Positions 12,228 through 15,000 of a DNA stretch of 15,000 nt are shown here, piece by piece. Each line of letters begins with the position of its first letter. Position 1 is the first letter of the stretch. This DNA comes from Symbiodinium natans (Eukaryota > Sar > Dinophyceae > Suessiales > Symbiodiniaceae), in the NCBI GenBank assembly GCA_905221605.1, contig CAJNDS010002617.1, positions 107,501 through 122,500 of the forward strand. The letters are read 5' to 3'. A model generated the notes under the pieces. It ran no database searches. It worked only from the letters and a program-made list of their open reading frames with translations, and was not told the origin of the DNA. The position numbers were made by a program, and so were the translations under genes.

Positions 12228-12800
12228 AGGGGTCTTTGGGGTTGTAGGGTTTCGGGTATTTGGGCAATTGGGTGTTTAGGTTTTTTTCGGTAGTCTTTGG
12301 GGTTTTGGGAGCCTTGGGGGGGTTTGGGGTATTTTGGGCCTTCGGGGTGTTAGGGTCTTTTTTTGGGGTTTTTGGTCTGAGGGTAGTTTCAGTTTCATGG
12401 GCCACTAACGTGGTCCTTAACCTCCTTTAAAGGGTTACCGGGCACCGTTTTAAGGCCCCATACTAAGGGTCCATGTAGCTACCCTAAGAATTGGGGCCTT
12501 TGGGGTTTTGGGGCTGTTTGGGGTCTTGGGGGTCTTTGGGGTCTTATATAGGGGTGTTAGGCGTTTTAGGGGCTTTAGGGATTTATGGGCTTTAGGGCTA
12601 AGGGGCTTTAGGGGCTTGAGGGGGTTTCAGGGGGCTTTAGAAGAAGTTCTAGGGGTTTACTGGGTTTAGAGTTTAGGACTTTTAGGGTTTTGGGTTTAAG
12701 AATTGAATGTAAAGACTTTAGGCTTTAGGTTTTGAGGTTGTAGTGTGTAGGGCAAAGGGTTCTTGGTTCCGTTTTCGGGTTCAAGGTTTAGGGTGTGCTT
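12228..12800 (+). repeat. heavily decayed G-rich (TTTAGGG-derived) region
   Basis: Over 500 bases of TTTGGGG, TCTTTGGGG, TTTAGGGGC and related strings, with a unique island near 12375-12490. It mirrors the decayed C-rich region at 11462-11979, so the split exon sits between two old opposed arrays. No gene seen. Confidence 0.7.
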
Positions 12801-12820
12801 GCTGGCCGTGTCTTGCACAG

Positions 12821-12907
12821 GACATGTCAACAGCACGCACCGTGCTTCTTTATCTCAACGAAGATGGAATTGTCGAGTCTGCATCCATGGCAGCAGCTTG
12901 CGGCTAG
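12821..12907 (+). CDS. candidate exon, possibly terminal
   Basis: CTTGCACAG ends at 12820. The frame reads DMSTARTVLLYLNEDG then IVESASMAAACG, with TAG at 12905-12907. It starts in phase 0, compatible with 12222. It could be the last exon of the split gene, or the ATG at 12824 could start a 27-codon ORF. Confidence 0.5.
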   Translation, partial: DMSTARTVLLYLNEDGIVESASMAAACG

Positions 12908-12952
12908 CACGCAGCAAGCCCCATGATTAAGGGTCGGCAGGAGGGCATAGGG

Positions 12953-13230
12953 CGCCCTAAACCCTAAACCCGAAACCCTAAACCCTAAACCCTAAACCCT
13001 AAACCCTAAACCCTAAACCCTAAACCCTAAACCCCAAACCCCAAACCCTAAACCCTAAACCCTAAATCCTGAGCCCTAAACCCTGAGCCCTAAACCCTAA
13101 ACCCTAAACCCTAAACCCTAAACCCTAAACCCTAAACCCTAAACCCTAAACCCTAAACCCTAAACCCCTAAACCCTAAACCCCTAAACCCCTAAACCCCT
13201 AAACCCTAAACCCTAAACCCTAAACCCTAG
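12953..13230 (-). repeat. CCCTAAA array with CCCCTAAA and CCCCAAA blocks
   Basis: About 39 units. Variants cluster: CCCCAAA near 13030, CCCTGAG near 13070-13090, eight-base CCCCTAAA near 13163-13200. Confidence 0.97.
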
Positions 13231-13339
13231 ACCCCTTTATATTGGAAGGCTCAGGTTCCTGGCTTGAGCTTGGACCCTGAACAGAACCAACCTAAGCCCC
13301 AAATCTCTGGAAACCCCCTTTTGTGTAGGGATAAGAAGA

Positions 13340-13390
13340 GTTACCATACTTATAACACCCTGCTTCTAGCTACCCAGGAACCTCCAAGGA
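13340..13390. mobile_element. right-end fragment of MITE family 3
   Basis: ACTTATAACACCCTGCTTCT, then AGCTACCCAGGAACCTCCAAG, aligns with the right half of the copies at 4463 and 10408. The left half is absent. The 66-codon ORF through here (13264-13464) is MITE plus telomere DNA, not a gene. Confidence 0.6.
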
Positions 13391-13395
13391 AGCCT

Positions 13396-13440
13396 AAACC
13401 TTTGACCCTAAACCCTAAACTCAAAACCCTAGACCCTGAA
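13396..13440 (-). repeat. decayed CCCTAAA stretch
   Basis: Five or six imperfect units. Confidence 0.7.
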
Positions 13441-13493
13441 GCCCTTAATCCTATTCCTTACTGAAGGGGTACTGTAGGGATCCCTCTGCCCAG

Positions 13494-13560
13494 GTGTGCT
13501 GGGCGTCGGCCTGCCAGACCTGCTTCCGGGTCCGGGTGCAACGTTGCTCCAGGAGTTCGG
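13494..13560 (+). CDS. candidate exon before a telomeric intron
   Basis: CCCTCTGCCCAG ends at 13493. The best frame reads VLGVGLPDLLPGPGATLL then QEFG, ending in phase 2 exactly at GTTTAGGG (13561). Its frame continues in phase after the array, into 13622-13648. A second donor (GTGCAA) lies inside at about 13535. Confidence 0.5.
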
Positions 13561-13621
13561 GTTTAGGGTTGAGGGTTTAGGGTTTAGGGTTTTAGGTCAG
13601 GGTTTAGGATGTGGGGTTTAG
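13561..13621 (+). repeat. TTTAGGG array shaped as a 61-base GT-AG intron
   Basis: The whole interval between two in-phase coding segments is telomere-type repeat with a few changes (TTGAGGG, TTTTAGGTC, ATGTGGGG). It starts GTTTAG and ends TTTAG. Confidence 0.75.
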
Positions 13622-13648
13622 GGTCTCGTCGCGCAACAACACTGAGAC
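13622..13648 (+). CDS. short candidate exon with GTATGT donor
   Basis: In the phase carried from 13560 it reads GVSSRNNTET, then meets GTATGT (13649), a strong donor. The donor runs into a short GTGTGTGT run. Confidence 0.35.
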
Positions 13649-13673
13649 GTATGTGTGTGTGTGGGGCATATAG

Positions 13674-13805
13674 CAAAGGCTGGTGGTCAAGCACCCAGAA
13701 ACCAGGAATGGCATTATAGTTCTTGCGAAGTCTACCCCACTTTACGCCTTTCGGTTTCGTGGGTTTTGCCCTAAATTTCTACTTTATCAAGTGGGCCGGT
13801 GTTAG
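13674..13805 (+). CDS. 43-codon protein-like open frame
   Basis: After GCATATAG (13673) the frame reads QRLVVKHPETRNGIIVLA, then KSTPLYAFRFRGFCPKF, and ends at TAG 13803-13805. This is among the longest non-repetitive protein-like stretches in the window. Basic and aromatic residues are mixed in a natural way. It may be a terminal exon, but its phase does not fit the exon ending at 13648. Not recognised. Confidence 0.45.
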   Translation, partial: QRLVVKHPETRNGIIVLAKSTPLYAFRFRGFCPKFLLYQVGRC

Positions 13806-13847
13806 ATGCTAAATAGCGGAAGCACCCTGAGCCCGCAACCGTGAAGC

Positions 13848-14046
13848 CCCGAAACCCTAAGAACCCAAAAACCCTTCACTTTCCAAACCCTAAAGCTACA
13901 ATCCTTAAACTCTAAACCCTAAGCACTAAACCCTGAACCCAAAACCCAATACCCCTAAACCCTAAACCCTAAACCCTAAACCCTAAACCCTAAACCCTAA
14001 ACCCTAAACCCTAAACCCTAAACCCTAAACCCTAAACCCTAAACCT
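13848..14046 (-). repeat. CCCTAAA array, decayed at left
   Basis: Decayed units to about 13955, then twelve perfect units up to the next coding segment. Confidence 0.95.
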
Positions 14047-14070
14047 CGTCACGTTCCCAAGCCTCTGCAG

Positions 14071-14177
14071 GAGTACCGTGCCAAGGAGAGGGCGAAGCTC
14101 GCGCGCCCGCGGGTTTCTTCCCAGCCCGCGCAGCGCTTCCGTGAGATGCTTGCCGGGTTGCGGAATTGGGGCTCAGG
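14071..14177 (+). CDS. candidate exon, basic helical peptide
   Basis: AAGCCTCTGCAG ends at 14070 and the frame reads EYRAKERAKLARPRVSSQ then PAQRFREMLAGLRNWG. It ends at GTTTAG (14178) in phase 2. The frame is also open upstream to 14041 (PRHVPKPLQ). Arg/Lys/Ala-rich and helical, with GC-rich third positions; one of the clearest coding signals here. The island lies between a CCCTAAA and a TTTAGGG array. Family unknown. Confidence 0.6.
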
Positions 14178-14290
14178 GTTTAGGGTTTCGGGTTTAGGGT
14201 TTAGGGTCTAGGGTTTAGGGTTAGGCTTTAGGCTTTAGGCTTTAGGCTTCAGGCTTTAGGCTTTGAGGTTTAGGGTTTGGGGTTTAGGGT
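14178..14290 (+). repeat. TTTAGGG array with TTTAGGC block
   Basis: TTTAGGG units to about 14225, then six TTTAGGC units in a row (one TTCAGGC), then TTTGAGG, TTTAGGG and TTTGGGG. Confidence 0.95.
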
Positions 14291-14376
14291 TTCGTGTTTT
14301 GGATGTTGTCACCGTGTTGTTCTATGGTCTCCCATCATGGGGTGCCTTCGGGAATAGATTCCGCCTTGACTCATAG
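14288..14376 (+). CDS. candidate exon with hydrophobic peptide
   Basis: After a TTTAG the frame reads FRVLDVVTVLFYGLPSWG then AFGNRFRLDS, stop TAG at 14374-14376. The hydrophobic run VVTVLFYGL suggests a membrane or core segment. Other frames are also open for shorter distances. The phase link to 14177 depends on which of several AG sites in the array is used. Confidence 0.4.
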
Positions 14377-14479
14377 GGTGCTTATGGGGAGGGGGCCACG
14401 AAACCACCCCAAACGCGTACGCCTCGCGGAATCACCCCTCCCCCCACAGGGACTCTAATTTACATCTTCGTTGGGGACC

Positions 14480-14645
14480 CTGAACTTTGAACCCTTACGC
14501 CTTAAACACCTTGAAATCCTTCGTGAACCTGTAAGCCCTTCAGCCCGAGAGCCTTTAAACCCTATGGCTGTTCCCTGTTCCCTAAACCCTAAACTCTAAA
14601 CCCTAAACCCTAAACCCTAAACCCTACACCCTAAACCCTAAACCA
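14480..14645 (-). repeat. CCCTAAA array, decayed at left
   Basis: Decayed units from 14480, then nine or so good units at 14579-14645. Confidence 0.85.
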
Positions 14646-14658
14646 AAAGCCCAAAACC

Positions 14659-14700
14659 ATCATCCCGCGGTGCGAAGTTCACGGCAGCTTGCGGTGTACG
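14659..14700 (+). CDS. short candidate coding island
   Basis: Frame IIPRCEVHGSLRCTG between two C-rich arrays. GC-rich but without a clear acceptor; GTGTAC and GTGTCG are possible donors. Confidence 0.25.
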
Positions 14701-14705
14701 GGTGT

Positions 14706-14860
14706 CGACCTAAACCCTAAGCCCTAAACCCTAAACCTTTACAAAAGAGCTCAAAATAAACTCCGAACATGAAGGCTGAATCTTAACCCTTAACCCCAGA
14801 ACCCTAAAGCCCTAAAGCCTGAACCCTAAACCCTAAAACCCATAAAGCCTAAGAACCCAC
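14706..14860 (-). repeat. decayed CCCTAAA stretch
   Basis: Short groups of units (14711-14738 and 14780-14840) with unique bases between. Confidence 0.75.
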
Positions 14861-14870
14861 AAAGCTGAGG

Positions 14871-14951
14871 ATGCAAGTGCAGTGGAGCCCTGGCACGGTC
14901 GAGCTGGTCGAGGTCATCGTGGAGGTCGCCGAGGGGCTTACGGGTTACTAG
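14871..14951 (+). CDS. 26-codon small ORF or exon
   Basis: ATG at 14871, TAG at 14949-14951. Reads MQVQWSPGTVELVEVIVE then VAEGLTGY, an alternating hydrophobic/acidic pattern suited to a beta strand. An upstream GAG could act as acceptor, making it an exon. Followed by a few TTTAGGG-type bases. Not recognised. Confidence 0.4.
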   Translation: MQVQWSPGTVELVEVIVEVAEGLTGY

Positions 14952-14977
14952 CTGGGAGGTTGAAGGGCTTGAGGGAT

Positions 14978-15000
14978 TCGGGTTTAGGGTGTGTGTGTGT
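14978..15000. repeat. TTTAGGG unit running into a GT repeat
   Basis: One TTTAGGG unit passes into GTGTGTGTGT at the window edge; the repeat continues beyond view. Confidence 0.7.

Noticed and set aside
13264-13464. 66-codon + strand ORF
   Set aside because: Made of a MITE fragment and telomere-derived codons (LNPKL, ALNP).
1158-14860. Window as a true chromosome end
   Set aside because: Arrays occur in both orientations throughout with unique DNA between, and neither window edge is an array running out of view. They are interstitial.
1158-15000. Higher-plant subtelomere as the source
   Set aside because: The telomere unit fits, but the density of tiny same-strand exon-like islands, short MITEs and the spliced-leader match fit a dinoflagellate better. 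Not excluded.

Overview
The window looks like nuclear DNA of a protist, most likely a dinoflagellate (about 65% sure). Arrays of the seven-base telomere unit TTTAGGG/CCCTAAA, in both orientations, make up roughly a third of it. That telomere unit is used by dinoflagellates, chromerids, plants and some green algae. Short GC-rich protein-like islands, nearly all readable on the + strand, sit between the arrays and are often bounded by AG and GT. A same-strand run of small exons fits dinoflagellate gene arrays. A 12-base perfect match to the dinoflagellate spliced leader at 8609-8620 also fits. There are no bacterial-type operons, and I found no tRNA or rRNA genes. The long ORFs in repeat DNA are artefacts of the repeats.

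Layout. 1-350 is a TATATG/TATGTG microsatellite. 351-1150 is mostly unassigned, with one exon-like stretch, a 21-residue hydrophobic small ORF (975-1040) and decayed TTTAGGG DNA. 1158-2104 holds telomere-type arrays and miniature inverted-repeat elements. 2115-3533 is a chain of exon-like segments whose phases agree across several introns, some of them made of telomere repeats. 3627-5957 has further exon candidates (3731-3831, 4668-4736, 5231-5302, 5904-5957), arrays and small elements. 5999-6560 is the longest array. 6566-9365 carries exon candidates, several inverted-repeat elements (one nested in another), a C4A4 tract and the spliced-leader-like 12-mer. 9382-12010 alternates arrays, exon candidates and elements. 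11980-12222 is one reading frame split by a telomere array with a 15-base target duplication. 12821-15000 has more exon candidates and arrays.

Main idea. Several telomere-repeat arrays behave like inserted elements. At 12019-12166, 2349-2550, 10293-10423 and inside a MITE at 4463-4654, the array is flanked by a direct repeat of 8 to 18 bases. In the first two cases, removing the array as a GT-AG intron leaves one continuous protein-like frame. This resembles introners (mobile introns that use the target duplication to build splice sites), but with telomere DNA as cargo. TTTAGGG arrays read on the + strand also begin with GT and end with AG by nature (13561-13621, 2694-2722). Array orientation alternates more than chance along the window, so many islands have the form CCCTAAA - exon - TTTAGGG.

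Limits. No protein here was recognised with confidence. Exon calls rest on reading frame, codon composition, splice-like borders and phase agreement, all by eye. Exon borders may be off by several bases, and some segments may be pseudogene remnants.
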